Below are positions 49,432-60,833 of a stretch of 64,000 nt of DNA, piece after piece; position 1 is the stretch's first letter, and each line of letters begins with the position of its first letter. The position numbers and the translations under genes were made by a program. Under the pieces are notes generated by a model. That model searched no databases and was not told where the DNA came from. It saw only the letters and a program-made list of their open reading frames with translations. This DNA comes from Trichomonas vaginalis G3 (taxonomy: Eukaryota; Parabasalia; Trichomonadida; Trichomonadidae). The stretch is from contig NC_067203.1 in NCBI RefSeq assembly GCF_026262505.1, positions 22,363,411 to 22,427,410 of the forward strand, read 5' to 3'.

Positions 49432-51345
49432 GGATGAGTCAATGACTGAGGTAAGGATGACTATTTGTCTGAGGTAAGGATGAGTCAATGACTGAGGTAA
49501 GGATGAGTATATGACTGAGGTAAGGATGAGTCTATGACTGAGGTAAGGATGACTTTTTGTCTGAGGTAAGGATGAGTCTATGACTGAGGTAAGGATGACT
49601 TTTTGTCTGAGGTAAGGATGAGTATATGTCTGAGGTAAGGATGAGTCAATAACTGAGGTAAGGATGACTTTTTGTCTGAGGTAAGGATGAGTCAATGACT
49701 GAGGTAAGGATGAGTCAATAACTGAGGTAAGGATGAGTATATGACTGAGGTAAGGATGAGTCTATGACTGAGGTAAGGATGAGTATATGACTGAGGTAAG
49801 GATGAGTCTATGACTGAGGTAAGGATGAGTTGTTGTCTGAGGTAAGGATGAGTCAATAACTGAGGTAAGGATGAGTCAATGACTGAGGTAAGGATGACTT
49901 TTTGTCTGAGGTAAGGATGACTTTTTGTCTGAGTTAAGGATGAGTCAATGACTGAGGTAAGGATGAGTCAATGACTGAGGTAAGGATGAGTCAATGACTG
50001 AGGTAAGGATGACTTTTTGTCTGAGGTAAGGATGAGTCAATGACTGAGGTAAGGATGAGTCAATGACTGAGATAAGGATGACTTTTTGTCTGAGGTAAGG
50101 ATGAGTCAATGACTGAGGTAAGGATGAGTCAATGACTGAGGTAAGGATGAGTCAATGACTGAGGTAAGGATGAGTCAATGACTGAGGTAAGGATGAGTTG
50201 TTGTCTGAGGTAAGGATGAGTTGTTGTCTGAGGTAAGGATGAGTCAATGACTGAGGTAAGGATGAGTTGTTGTCTGAGGTAAGGATGAGTTGTTGTCTGA
50301 GGTAAGGATGAGTCAATGACTGAGGTAAGGATGAGTCTATGACTGAGGTAAGGATGAGTTGTTGTCTGAGGTAAGGATGAGTCTATGACTGAGGTAAGGA
50401 TGAGTCAATGACTGAGGTAAGGATGAGTCAATGACTGAGGTAAGGATGAGTCAATAACTGAGGTAAGAATGAGTCAATGACTGAGGTAAGGATGAGTCAA
50501 TGACTGAGGTAAGGATGAGTCAATGACTGAGGTAAGGATGACTATTTGTCTGAGGTAAGGATGAGTCAATGACTGAGGTAAGGATGAGTTGTTGTCTGAG
50601 GTAAGGATGAGTCAATGACTGAGGTAAGGATGAGTCAATGACTGAGGTAAGGATGAGTCAATGACTGAGGTAAGGATAAGTCAATGACTGAGATAAGGAT
50701 GACTTTTTGTCTGAGGTAAGGATGAGTCAATGACTGAGGTAAGAATGAGTCAATGACTGAGGTAAGGATGAGTCAATAACTGAGGTAAGGATGAGTCAAT
50801 AACTGAGGTAAGGATGAGTCAATGACTGAGGTAAGGATGAGTCAATGACTGAGGTAAGGATGAGTCTATGACTGAGGTAAGGATGACTTTTTGTCTGAGG
50901 TAAGGATGAGTCAATGACTGAGATAAGGATGAGTCAATGACTGAGATAAGGATGAGTTGTTGTCTGAGGTAAGGATAAGTCAATGACTGAGGTAAGGATG
51001 AGTCAATGACTGAGGTAAGGATGAGTTGTTGTCTGAGGTAAGGATGAGTCAATGACTGAGGTAAGGATGACTTTTTGTCTGAGGTAAGGATGAGTCAATG
51101 ACTGAGGTAAGGATGAGTCAATGACTGAGGTAAGGATGACTTTTTGTCTGAGGTAAGGATGAGTCAATGACTGAGGTAAGGATGAGTCAATAACTGAGGT
51201 AAGAATGAGTCAATGACTGAGGTAAGGATGAGTCAATGACTGAGGTAAGGATGAGTCAATGACTGAGGTAAGGATGACTTTTTGTCTGAGCTAAGGATGA
51301 GTATATGTCTGAGGTAAGGATGAGTCAATGACTTAGGTAAGGATC
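49432..51345 (-). repeat. 23-bp satellite array, inverted
   Basis: About 83 units of GAGTCAATGACTGAGGTAAGGAT, the inverse of the array at 47267-49032, with the same variant types in a different order. The 300-400 bases between the arrays are unique. Confidence 0.95.
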
Positions 51346-51676
51346 ATTCCATTCCAAATATATCACAACACCTACACCTTACACAACCCACAAATCATCT
51401 CCAAATTTCTTTTCAGAACTTCTTTTAAATGAGCATTTTTCAATCAACAAACATCCCTTCTTTTGCCCGCACAAAAGGTTTCAGATGTTATCTTGTTCCA
51501 GAAACTCATGAAACAAAGTTCTAAATGAAAATCCACGGAATGAGCTTGTTCAATAGCATTATCAATAAAAAGAAATCTATGGTATCGCCCGCACAATACC
51601 AAAAGATTCCATTTTGTAATGAATGATTACTATGATCCAAGGATGGTTCCGTAGACTTGAAAATTTTAAATTGGAG

Positions 51677-52072
51677 GTTTAATTCAAATTTGGCGGGCTT
51701 TTGGTCGTAGATTAATTTAACTAATATGAATTTGGATTGTGCTTTCCTTATTGATGTAATGATATTTTCACTAATAAAAAATGAAATATACACAAGAAAA
51801 AATTATTCAAAAATTATCATTGCATTTGATTTGAAGAAATTTTGAAAACACATCATACACATACTATAAATGAATATTATCATCTTAATTTTAATAAATT
51901 TCATCTACTTGGAAAGATGCAAGATCATCTTGTACTTACTCTTCGATTTATTCCATGTAACTTCGCAGGTAATAATGGCGCACTTACCTCTATTTTGGAT
52001 TTTTATAGTTTCCCTCAAAACACATTCTATGAACTTACGCTCGTATCGCGTTAAAAAATGTCGTTAAAATTG
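51677..52072 (-). repeat. Right 396-bp inverted end
   Basis: Inverted copy of 44989-45384. The one difference noticed is T versus C within AAATTTCATYTACTTGG. Confidence 0.85.
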
Positions 52073-52211
52073 AACCGCGCCAATTATTTATTTTTATATG
52101 AAACTACTGGTTTTTCATATACATTTAGGGAGTTTACACCTAAAATTAGTGATTTTTAATAAGATTTGAGTGAAATTATATAAGAGGTGAATTTACAATT
52201 TTGGATTGTTG

Positions 52212-54726
52212 TAAACAGAAATCCATCAAAAGTGACACCTCAGAAAAGCTAAAATATTGAATTTTTGGAACTTTTGATAGAGCACGTTTTTAAATATTAA
52301 TTAAAGTAAATGTATATTTTGTAAAGATTCTTTTTAATAAAAAAAATAAAATTTTGAAGATGAACACAAAATCTTCTGAAAAATAATATCACATAAACTC
52401 ATATTATTTTCTAATATATAACTATTTTATATAAAAATCAAATTCAATGATCTTAAAAGCGAAGGATAAACCTCAAAATTTACGAATATAATGAGTGGGA
52501 ATATAATGCTTATCTATCATAAAACCATATGAAATATCAATTTTTGCTTTACGCCTAATTTTTGACGACAATTAGCAAAAAATGTCAAATGTTAACACTC
52601 AGTCCATTTGAATATGAAAAATAAAATTGACTTTGATTAAATGTTTTTATTTATCATGCAATTCTTCTTGCGACCAAAGATTTGAATAAAATTTCAAAAA
52701 ATAAGATAGCTTAAAAAATAATATACGGTAGTGTTTACTAATAGATGAATAGTATATAAATTCTATTAAAATGGATTTGATCCAAAAAAATATATAAAAT
52801 TTGATCATAAATAAAATCGTTTTAAATTACTTCTTCATTTAAATTACCCAGATTTTCCTTACTTTTACCACTCCCCATGTAATTTCTGGGGAAAAAGATA
52901 ATTCATTTTTTTATGGATGAATAGATCGTTTTCCTAGAAAGGACCTCATATCTCTGGCTAAAAAGAGTGTCAGATCCTAAATAGATTATTGATCTAGTGT
53001 ACAAATCCAATAAAAAGCCTATTTTTTTGGCTTTTTTGGTGCTCTTTTTTCGAAGATCTACATGAATATGGGGAAACCATCGATTTTTTTGGTTAACCCA
53101 CATCTTCATGTAGTCTGGACTATCTTTCCTCGAAGGACCTCTTTACGGGTGTAAAAACTCATAAAGTTCTCAAAAGATTCATTCTCGATCTCCATGCTGA
53201 AAGAATTTACAATAAAAAAGAGATCTACGCATCAAACTACAGCCATAAATGAACTGAACCCCTAAAGCTCAGCTCTTAGTTTATCAAAAACATCGAAATC
53301 CTTCTCATTGCAATCAAATTTTCTCAATAACTCATAAGAAAAATCGAATTTTGATTAAGCCAATGTTATAGGTATCACAAATACTACAAACTTGAGCAAT
53401 ATCGAAATTGCCAGCAAAAGTTTGAAATTGCATTGCTCATATTTGTTTTGTAAACTAAAAATCTGCTTATATTATTCATTAATTTTTTATATATTATTCA
53501 TATACTTTAATAAAAACAATACTATTTCACCTTAAAAATGAATTTCATAAGTCAATATTATTTTTTTGAAAATGTATCAATTTTCGATTAAAACAACATG
53601 AGAATAAAATTTACGCAAAATTATTTTAAAAAATGGTTTTAAAAATTTACAATTGATTAAGAATAAGATTGCAAGAAGTTTTGAAGTTTAATTTTAAGAA
53701 AAAAAATTCGGATATTATTCATGGATCTAAGTAATCTGATATTTGAGTATCGGCACTATGCATAAAACATATATTTATAGTTTTTTTGGATTTTTATGAT
53801 TTTAAATATATTCAAATTTGGCAATCCAATAGATTTTTAAAAAATAGGTAAATAAAAATAGATTACATATGCAGCAGATTTAGAACATGAAACAAATCTT
53901 ATAGTGACCCAAAAAAAAATTCATGATCCAAAAAAGAAAAAAATTGGCTAAGTAGGAATCAAACCTTGGCATAATGAATCATTATGTCGGATGTTTCCAC
54001 TACACCGGCAGTTCGAAAAATACCCTTGGTGGTTCTATTTAATAACTACTCCCAACGATAGGCGGTGTCCCCAGCTTTAGAGAGGTGGTAAAAGTAAGGC
54101 AAATCTGGGTATAACAATTATTTTTGGTTTTATATTTTTTTGGATCAAATCCATTTTAATAGAATTTATATACTATTCATCTATTAGTAAACACTACCGT
54201 ATATTATTTTTTAAGCTATCTTATTTTTTGAAATTTTATTCAAATCTTTGGTCGCAAGAAGAATTGCATGATAAATAAAAACATTTAATCAAAGTCAATT
54301 TTATTTTTCATATTCAAATGGACTGAGTGTTAACATTTGACATTTTTTGCTAATTGTCGTCAAAAATTAGGCGTAAAGCAAAAATTGATATTTCATATGG
54401 TTTTATGATAGATAAGCATTATATTCCCACTCATTATATTCGTAAATTTTGAGGTTTATCCTTCGCTTTTAAGATCATTGAATTTGATTTTTATATAAAA
54501 TAGTTATATATTAGAAAATAATATGAGTTTATGTGATATTATTTTTCAGAAGATTTCATTCTATATGCCTATGAAAAGTACTCTCAAAACTAACTTTTCC
54601 TAATTATAATTAAATCTAGAATATTGTATTATGCTTAGTATTATTTCATTTTTCTCATTCAATTTAGAATTTACAAATGTCAAAAAAATTGAGAGCTGTC
54701 ACTTTTGATGAATTTCTGTTTATTAC
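52212..54726. mobile_element. 2.5-kb fold-back element with 426-bp arms
   Basis: Arms at 52369-52794 and 54131-54556 are inverted and, as far as read, identical. Outside them the tips AACAGAAATYCATCAAAAGTG (52214 and the inverse near 54720) are also shared, while the 150-170 bp between tip and arm have diverged. Inner flanks show weaker matches (ACCCAGATTTKCCTTACTTT). No transposase frame. The core holds a tRNA-like segment. Confidence 0.65.
53944..54009 (-). other. tRNA-like relic with A-box and B-box
   Basis: On the minus strand TGTAGTGGAAACATCCG (A-box-like) and GGTTTGATTCC (B-box, one base off GGTTCGANTCC) stand at tRNA spacing around a 5-bp anticodon-type stem CATAA/TTATG, and are followed by seven T. 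The acceptor stem does not pair and the base before the anticodon is not T, so it is not a working tRNA. A SINE-like head is possible. Confidence 0.4.
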
Positions 54727-55091
54727 AGGATATCTCCTTTTATATGTATCCATACAGGATCATCAATTGAAGAGCAGATATTATAGTATTGATCGTTCAA
54801 AGAAAAATAATTTTCTTTAATGAAGTGTATTAATTTCATGTATGAAATCAGGAGGTTTCTGCCATGAACTTGGGAAAGGTGTTAACAAATTTTTATATCA
54901 TATCCTATATTTTGCTTCGATTGAACCATTATTTATGCTTCAACATTGATTTTCTTTATCTGATGTATATATTTATTAATCTTTATAACATTCATTGCTA
55001 GTTCTACAATTCTTTATTTTCTTTTACATAATTTATAAAATCAAATACTACTTATCATATCTAATAGTGCACAAACAAGTAATAATTGAAA

Positions 55092-55097
55092 TCATTT
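55092..55097 (+). promoter_or_regulatory. Inr initiator of the ankyrin gene
   Basis: TCATTT, a full match to TCAYTW, 7 bases before the ATG at 55105. Confidence 0.65.
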
Positions 55098-55104
55098 TCC
55101 TTGA

Positions 55105-57303
55105 ATGTCAATTAATCAATTCATACTTAAAGAGTTTGGGGAACTCATATCGGAGTATAAAGACTACATTGATACATATGACATGATATACAGGTTATCA
55201 ACCAATGATTCGTATGAATTAGAAAAGATTTTTAATGCAATTCAATCAATTTTGATAGAAAAATACCATGTTCCATTTGAAACTATTGTATATGACATTG
55301 GTATTGCATGTTCATGTAGATTCAATTGTGCAAAATCATATTGGCAACTAATGAAACTTGTATTTTCAAAATACACGATAAAGAAACATGATTACGACAA
55401 TTCAACTTTAATAGGACAATATTTATTCAGTCTTCATGATGAATTCGAAAATGCATTTAATAATTTTTCATATCTTGAAGAAAAATTAAATATAAACACT
55501 AATGGCAATGTTGCACAATTCATAATAGATGATGATATCGAATCATTCAGGGAATGGTCAAATTCAAACGATCTTTCCAAATATGAATTTTCATTTCGAA
55601 TTAATATCAATATTCATTGTTTTTCCTTTAAGAATTCTAATCTTCTTGAATTATCATGCTTCTATGGTGCAAAGAACTGCTTTACGTTCATGAGAACACA
55701 ATATTCATTTCCAATCACACAATATTGTCTTCAACTTGCATATTGTGGAGGAAATTCGTCAATTATCGAAGAATGCATTGATAATTCATTGATTCCCGAT
55801 AATTTATGTATGAAGAACGCCATTTTACTCCATAATAATGATCTTGCAATACATTTAATGAAGAATTTCAATATGAAAATCGATCCTTTCATTTGTGCAA
55901 TTTCGAAAAATTTGGAATTATTTTTTGTTAGTTATGATTCTGAAAAAGATATGAATACTTTATTTGCATTGTGCCCAAACTTTTGCTTAACAAATTTATT
56001 TAATCATTTATTTAATTGCAAAACAGATATTAATGCAAAAGATATAGCTGGAAATACAGCTCTTCATTATGCAGCTAAAAATAATTTATTAGAAATTGCA
56101 AACATTCTTGTTGATAACAATATTGATATTGAATTAACAAATGATACGAAGCAAACACCACTGTTTGAAGCAATAATGAGCAGCTCATATAAAATAACAA
56201 AATTACTACTTGATAAAGGAACTAAAGTTAATTATGAAAGTAAGTTTTTTATAACACCAATTATGCTAGCAATTACTTATAGTACTCCTGAAATTCTACA
56301 ATTACTAATTAACAAAGGTGCTGATTTAAAAACTTGCTTATATAGAAACCATACACCACTTGATATTGCGGCTGAAAATGACAACATTCCAGCAGCAAAG
56401 GTTTTACTTGATAATGGTGCAGATGTAAATAATTTTATTGATCAATATGATTGCACTACTCCATTAGTCATTGCAATAAGAAAGAGAAATTTCAAAATTG
56501 CTAAATTTTTCATCGAAAATGGAACTGATGTAAATCTCAAAAATCCTTTTCCAGAAGCTGTAAAAAGCAAATCACAAGAAATTGCATTATTGCTTTTAAA
56601 TCATGGATGCAATGTAAATCAAATAGATGATGAAGGCTATTCTGCAATTCATTATGCAGCAATCAATGATTATTTAGATTTTTCGAAAATTCTTATTAGT
56701 AGAGGTGTAGATGTTAATCAATTAACTAAAAGCAAAGAGACACCTATTAACTTGGCAGCATTATATAATAACTGTGATTTTGCAGATTTCATCCTCAGAA
56801 ATGGTGCAGATCCGAATATTCCGAATTCAAGAGGAGAATTGCCTATTCATCGAGCATCTCATAAAGGGTATGAAAGAATTTTAAGATTATTAATTGATGC
56901 AGGTGCTAATGTAAATAATACTGATAAAGCAGGATGGACAGCTCTCCATTATGCTGCGAAACAAAATAACCCAAAAATTGCAGAAATTTTACTGGATAAT
57001 GCTGCAGAAATCAATGCAAAAAATCACAATCAAGAAACTCCTCTGCATATTACAGCTATCTATGATTCATCAAACATTGCAGCAATTTTGACTTCTCGTG
57101 GATGCAATATAAATCCTTATGATAAAAATTCAAATACACCTTTACATATTTCAGCAAAGAAAAATAGTTTTCATACGACAAAGATTCTAATTCAATATGG
57201 CGCCAACTTATCAATGGTAAATGCACAAGGGAAAACTGCATATGATGTTGCTACCGATTCTAATAGCATCGAAACAGCAAAACTCCTAAAATTGAATGAA
57301 TAA
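55105..57303 (+). CDS. Ankyrin-repeat protein of the large trichomonad family
   Basis: 732 aa, intact. The N-terminal 300 residues are a helical region typical of this trichomonad family (DYIDTYDMIYRL near the start, LLELSCFYGAKNCF later). From about residue 305 to the end there are some 12-13 ankyrin units with the core GNTALHYAAKNNLLEIANIL and NNTDKAGWTALHYAAKQNNP. Ankyrin stacks bind other proteins; no enzymatic domain or membrane helix is present. The start is supported by the Inr at 55092. The partner is unknown. Confidence 0.93.
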   Translation: MSINQFILKEFGELISEYKDYIDTYDMIYRLSTNDSYELEKIFNAIQSILIEKYHVPFETIVYDIGIACSCRFNCAKSYWQLMKLVFSKYTIKKHDYDNSTLIGQYLFSLHDEFENAFNNFSYLEEKLNINTNGNVAQFIIDDDIESFREWSNSNDLSKYEFSFRININIHCFSFKNSNLLELSCFYGAKNCFTFMRTQYSFPITQYCLQLAYCGGNSSIIEECIDNSLIPDNLCMKNAILLHNNDLAIHLMKNFNMKIDPFICAISKNLELFFVSYDSEKDMNTLFALCPNFCLTNLFNHLFNCKTDINAKDIAGNTALHYAAKNNLLEIANILVDNNIDIELTNDTKQTPLFEAIMSSSYKITKLLLDKGTKVNYESKFFITPIMLAITYSTPEILQLLINKGADLKTCLYRNHTPLDIAAENDNIPAAKVLLDNGADVNNFIDQYDCTTPLVIAIRKRNFKIAKFFIENGTDVNLKNPFPEAVKSKSQEIALLLLNHGCNVNQIDDEGYSAIHYAAINDYLDFSKILISRGVDVNQLTKSKETPINLAALYNNCDFADFILRNGADPNIPNSRGELPIHRASHKGYERILRLLIDAGANVNNTDKAGWTALHYAAKQNNPKIAEILLDNAAEINAKNHNQETPLHITAIYDSSNIAAILTSRGCNINPYDKNSNTPLHISAKKNSFHTTKILIQYGANLSMVNAQGKTAYDVATDSNSIETAKLLKLNE

Positions 57304-57711
57304 ATTTCAATGTTTGTTTAATTAAAGTTCTGTAGTTATCACATCATCAATATATTAGCTAGGGTAAATTTCCTAGTATGATTGCTTTTAATTCTTTTAA
57401 CTAAACTGTTGAAAATTGTTTTATTCTCATTATTATTTTATGTTAAACTGATCAGGATCTCAAGAATTAACTCTCACATCATAGTATTATCATATGATTG
57501 GGATATTACAGCTCAAAATAGTGATCAACAAAAAAATTAAGATTCGAAAGTATTTTTCGTGATTAATTCTCATCGAAAATCGGATTTTAGTATAATCCAA
57601 TTATATAATTAAATAATCTCGTCATTTCGTAAGTATGTAATTTTTTTTAGAACGATACAACTTGAATTTTTTTTTACAACTCAAAAAAAATTTTTTTTTC
57701 TCAAAAAAATT
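57304..57711. other. Intergenic, nothing seen
   Basis: AT-rich spacer with long T runs just before the RhoGEF start. No Inr of standard form was found. Confidence 0.5.
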
Positions 57712-58959
57712 ATGAAACCTACTGTTCGTCCTCTTAATCTTTTCCTTTCCGAAGCTCGTGCATATAAGATTATTAAAACAGCTCTTATTCCACTTATAAA
57801 AGCTCAAAGAGAGAATAAAGACTCTAAAAGAAGATCAATTTTCTTAGAATTAATTACAACAGAAAGGAACTTTGTGGAAGGTCTCAATTCGCTTGATGAC
57901 ATTTATTACCGTCCATTAAATCAGTCAATAAATTCGAAAAAGCCATTAATTGATGCAGGTTCTTTAACCTCACTCTTCGGTAACATTGATCAGATTCGCG
58001 ATGCCCATGAAAATGGTATTCTCAAGGCAATGGATGAAGTTCTGCCAGATCTTAAAAAGCCTTTCCCACCAAAAGAGAAATATATCTACCTTGCTACTAA
58101 AATTTTGGAAATCTACCCAAGAATGAGCACTCTCTACAGATCATACCTCCAAACCAATGATGGAAGCGAAGCTCTTTTAGATAAATGCAACAAGAATAAA
58201 GCATTTCGTGAATTTATGTCACAATGCTTGTTCAATCCACGCGCCAAGTGCCGATCAATCGAGGACTTCCTCATTCTCCCAGTTCAGCGCATTGCTGGCT
58301 ACAGATGCTTATACGAGCGCATTCTTAAGTATTTCCCTGAATCGATGGAAGAAGAACATCGCATATATAAGGACGTTCTTGATAAAGTTGTTGCTCTTGG
58401 AGCTACAATGAACAAAGAAAAGATCAACGAAAAAGATCAAGAAGCCTTACTTAATATTGCGGAATGCGTTACAAAGAAGCCAACATTCCTCGCCATCATG
58501 AAGCCAGGCCGTAAATTGCTTGGACAAGTCTCAACCAAATATTTGGATCAACAAACAGGAAAAGTTAACAACGAAGGCTCAATTCACGTATTCACCGATA
58601 TTTTGCTTCTTTCTACATCTACAATATCCGGAATCTTCGGAACAATGAAATCATTGTACGTAGATGCAATCCCAATCCAACAAATTCGTTTCCAGGCAAC
58701 AATATTTAACGATTACGCCGAAAAAGCCTTCGTTTTACGTACTGATACCCACGAATACAATCTTATGCTGAAGACAACGAAGAAACGCGATGAATTTATC
58801 CATTTCGTTAAGAAACAGAAAAAGAAAATCTCATCCCGAGTCAAAGAACAGTCAAAGAACGGCCAAACTCACATGCAGAGCTTATTGAACGAACTTGCTG
58901 ATCTTTACTCGAATCCTCAACAGATGAGAACAAGATCTCAAGCTTTGAATGCATTGTAA
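57712..58959 (+). CDS. Rho guanine nucleotide exchange factor (DH-PH)
   Basis: 415 aa, intact. Promotes GDP release from Rho-family GTPases, which steer the actin cytoskeleton. The DH domain covers about residues 40-240, with conserved region 1 ELITTERNFVEGL and conserved region 3 FLILPVQRIAGYRCLYERIL, both very close to the family pattern. A PH domain follows at about 255-375, seen from its strands (GSIHVFTDILLLS, then KAFVLRTDTHEYNLMLKT) and a final helix (RDEFIHFVKKQKKK). No further domain is present, so targeting would depend on the PH domain. Confidence 0.92.
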   Translation: MKPTVRPLNLFLSEARAYKIIKTALIPLIKAQRENKDSKRRSIFLELITTERNFVEGLNSLDDIYYRPLNQSINSKKPLIDAGSLTSLFGNIDQIRDAHENGILKAMDEVLPDLKKPFPPKEKYIYLATKILEIYPRMSTLYRSYLQTNDGSEALLDKCNKNKAFREFMSQCLFNPRAKCRSIEDFLILPVQRIAGYRCLYERILKYFPESMEEEHRIYKDVLDKVVALGATMNKEKINEKDQEALLNIAECVTKKPTFLAIMKPGRKLLGQVSTKYLDQQTGKVNNEGSIHVFTDILLLSTSTISGIFGTMKSLYVDAIPIQQIRFQATIFNDYAEKAFVLRTDTHEYNLMLKTTKKRDEFIHFVKKQKKKISSRVKEQSKNGQTHMQSLLNELADLYSNPQQMRTRSQALNAL

Positions 58960-59520
58960 GTTGAATCTCGAATCTTTTCTCGGATTATTTTATGTTTAAT
59001 AGTTTTTTTAATGAAACAAATAGTTTTTAGCATCCAGTACGCAAGTATATTGTTAAATCTAATAAAAATTATTATTAAAACTTAATATTTTTGCATATTT
59101 TTTTTATTTCACTAAATTTCCTTTTAAAAAATGAGTTATCAACAAAATTCTATAAAAAGTATTCCAACGTATGAATATTTACATTCAATGCAAGAACTAA
59201 TCTTCATTTGTTTTTAATAATTCTTACATTTCTAAATATATTAGCAGCATTCCTATAATATTTTCAATATTTTTGAATATTTTTGAATGAGACCATATTG
59301 AGAGTTTTCATAAATAAGTCACCATTTCGATACAAATTGAAAGGTACTCCCTCAAATTTGAAAGGTATCTCCTTTCATAATTTGAATAGAGTACCTTCAT
59401 AAAAAAAGTACCTTATTGGTAATTGCATGATGTTCCAATCGATGAATACAGTGAGAATGTTGATGGTATCAACTCTTTATAGGAGTCATATTATGCACAA
59501 TAATAGAATAGATATGATTT
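58960..59520. other. Intergenic with a 57-bp hairpin
   Basis: At 59341-59397 AAGGTACTCCCTCAAATT pairs with AATTTGAATAGAGTACCTT around a short loop, possibly a MITE remnant. Otherwise empty. Confidence 0.5.
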
Positions 59521-60507
59521 TTATCCGAGAGACAAGAACACAATAGATAATGTGAAGAAAACATCAAAATTGCGTCCAATTTTCAATGGAATTGAACATT
59601 TAACTTTGTAAGGTATTGCAGTAATTTGAGAAAAATATGGATAATCATATTTTTCAGCTGTGGAAATGATTACGTGGCCATTTCCTAAATGACCAAACTC
59701 TGGAATTGATACATTAAGACTCGGAGAAGGCATGGGACTTTTCCCATCAATCATCACTGGATTCTCAAATTTTATTCCCGAATAATGGATCGAAGGATCT
59801 TCTGTAGTAGAAAATTTAGGATTATTCTCAGTATAATCTTTATCAACAGAAATACATCCTGGGTAACCGCTTATGTATGAACTTCCACCACCTGCTGAGC
59901 CACCAGCAATAATATTTGAAGTACCTCCTCCAAAATAGCCCCCACCACCCCCTGCATTTCCATCAGGAGTGCGGTAAGCATTCAATCTCTCTCCATTTCC
60001 ACCTCCTAGACCAAAAAATCCCTTATAATAACCATCACCTCCAGATGTTTGGTTTCCTCCCTTTCCATTGCCATCAAAACCTTTCAAGCCGTCGCCAGAA
60101 CCAGCTGGAATAGCATTACCATCAGAACTATAATCGTATCCCCCACCACCAGCGGCCACCATAATTCGGCTTTTCAATCCATCTTCATCAAAATATGGCC
60201 CTGAATTCAATCTCACATCGGAGGCACCGCCTCCTCCAGTTTGTCCTGGGCCACCACCACCGTAAACAATTTGAGGCTGCGGTTCCAAGCCTTTGGCTCC
60301 AACATGAACATATATGGTTAAATTTCTTTCGAGTGATAAAATACCACTAGTATAGCTCCCAAGGCCGTAATCAAAACCGCCCGTACCACTAGCACCCCAG
60401 CACTCAATTTTCCATTTTCCGGCAGTTAAATTTATCACATAAGGGGCAAAAACAGAATTATTTATACCATTATAAGCTAAGTCATATACAACCCTATTCT
60501 GATACAA
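59521..60507 (-). pseudogene. Glycine-rich (ALK/LTK-type) extracellular domain, 5'-truncated
   Basis: About 328 codons without an ATG; the frame opens near 60536 and the first in-frame Met lies deep inside, so the 5' end is missing. The body is a glycine-rich domain: KWKIECWGASGTGG, VYGGGGPGQTGGGGASDVRL, MVAAGGGG, GGGGGYFGGGTSNI and GSSYISGYPGCIS, in the order seen in ALK/LTK glycine-rich domains and in many trichomonad surface proteins. The last residues turn hydrophobic (FDVFFTLSIVFLSLG) where a stalk or membrane helix would be expected. Probably a fragment of a surface-protein gene; an unseen upstream exon is less likely in this intron-poor lineage. Confidence 0.7.
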
Positions 60508-60833
60508 TTTGTAGGAAAGATAGAGAATTCATAATCATCTTATTCATATGAGCTTTACTATGATTGGAGGCTAGATCAGAACTAAATTTTCTCGTTTCCT
60601 TTAAATTTTTTCTTTCTTTTTCCTCATTTTCTCCATTCTCAAGATCAAATTTCATCATTTTGAGGTAATGATAGTCACGGCACTATGATAAGCAAATTTA
60701 GTTGCAACATGAATATGCTTAGCAAAAATTAGCACTATTCATCCAATATGAATGAAATTGGATCTGAATAATTTTAAGATTTGACCATAAATCAAAGATC
60801 ATGAGAAAAATAATGTTTTAGGAATTAGCGATT
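60508..60833. other. Intergenic, nothing seen
   Basis: AT-rich, separating the glycine-rich fragment from the tubulin relic. Confidence 0.5.

Larger units (their letters stand above)
44989..52072. mobile_element. 7.1-kb element with 396-bp near-identical inverted ends and satellite core
   Basis: The ends at 44989-45384 and 51677-52072 are inverted copies with a single difference noticed. The interior holds a 43-bp array, about 1.3 kb of unremarkable DNA and two opposed 23-bp satellite arrays. No transposase frame is found, and flanks show no clear duplication. It could be a non-autonomous transposon or a segmental inverted duplication kept alike by gene conversion. Confidence 0.6.

Noticed and set aside
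47267-51345. Open frames THPYLRQKVILTSVID and similar in the satellites
   Set aside because: They follow from the 23-bp period and occur on both strands in several frames; no start context or domain.
53944-54009. Functional tRNA gene
   Set aside because: Acceptor and T stems do not pair and the anticodon loop lacks U33.
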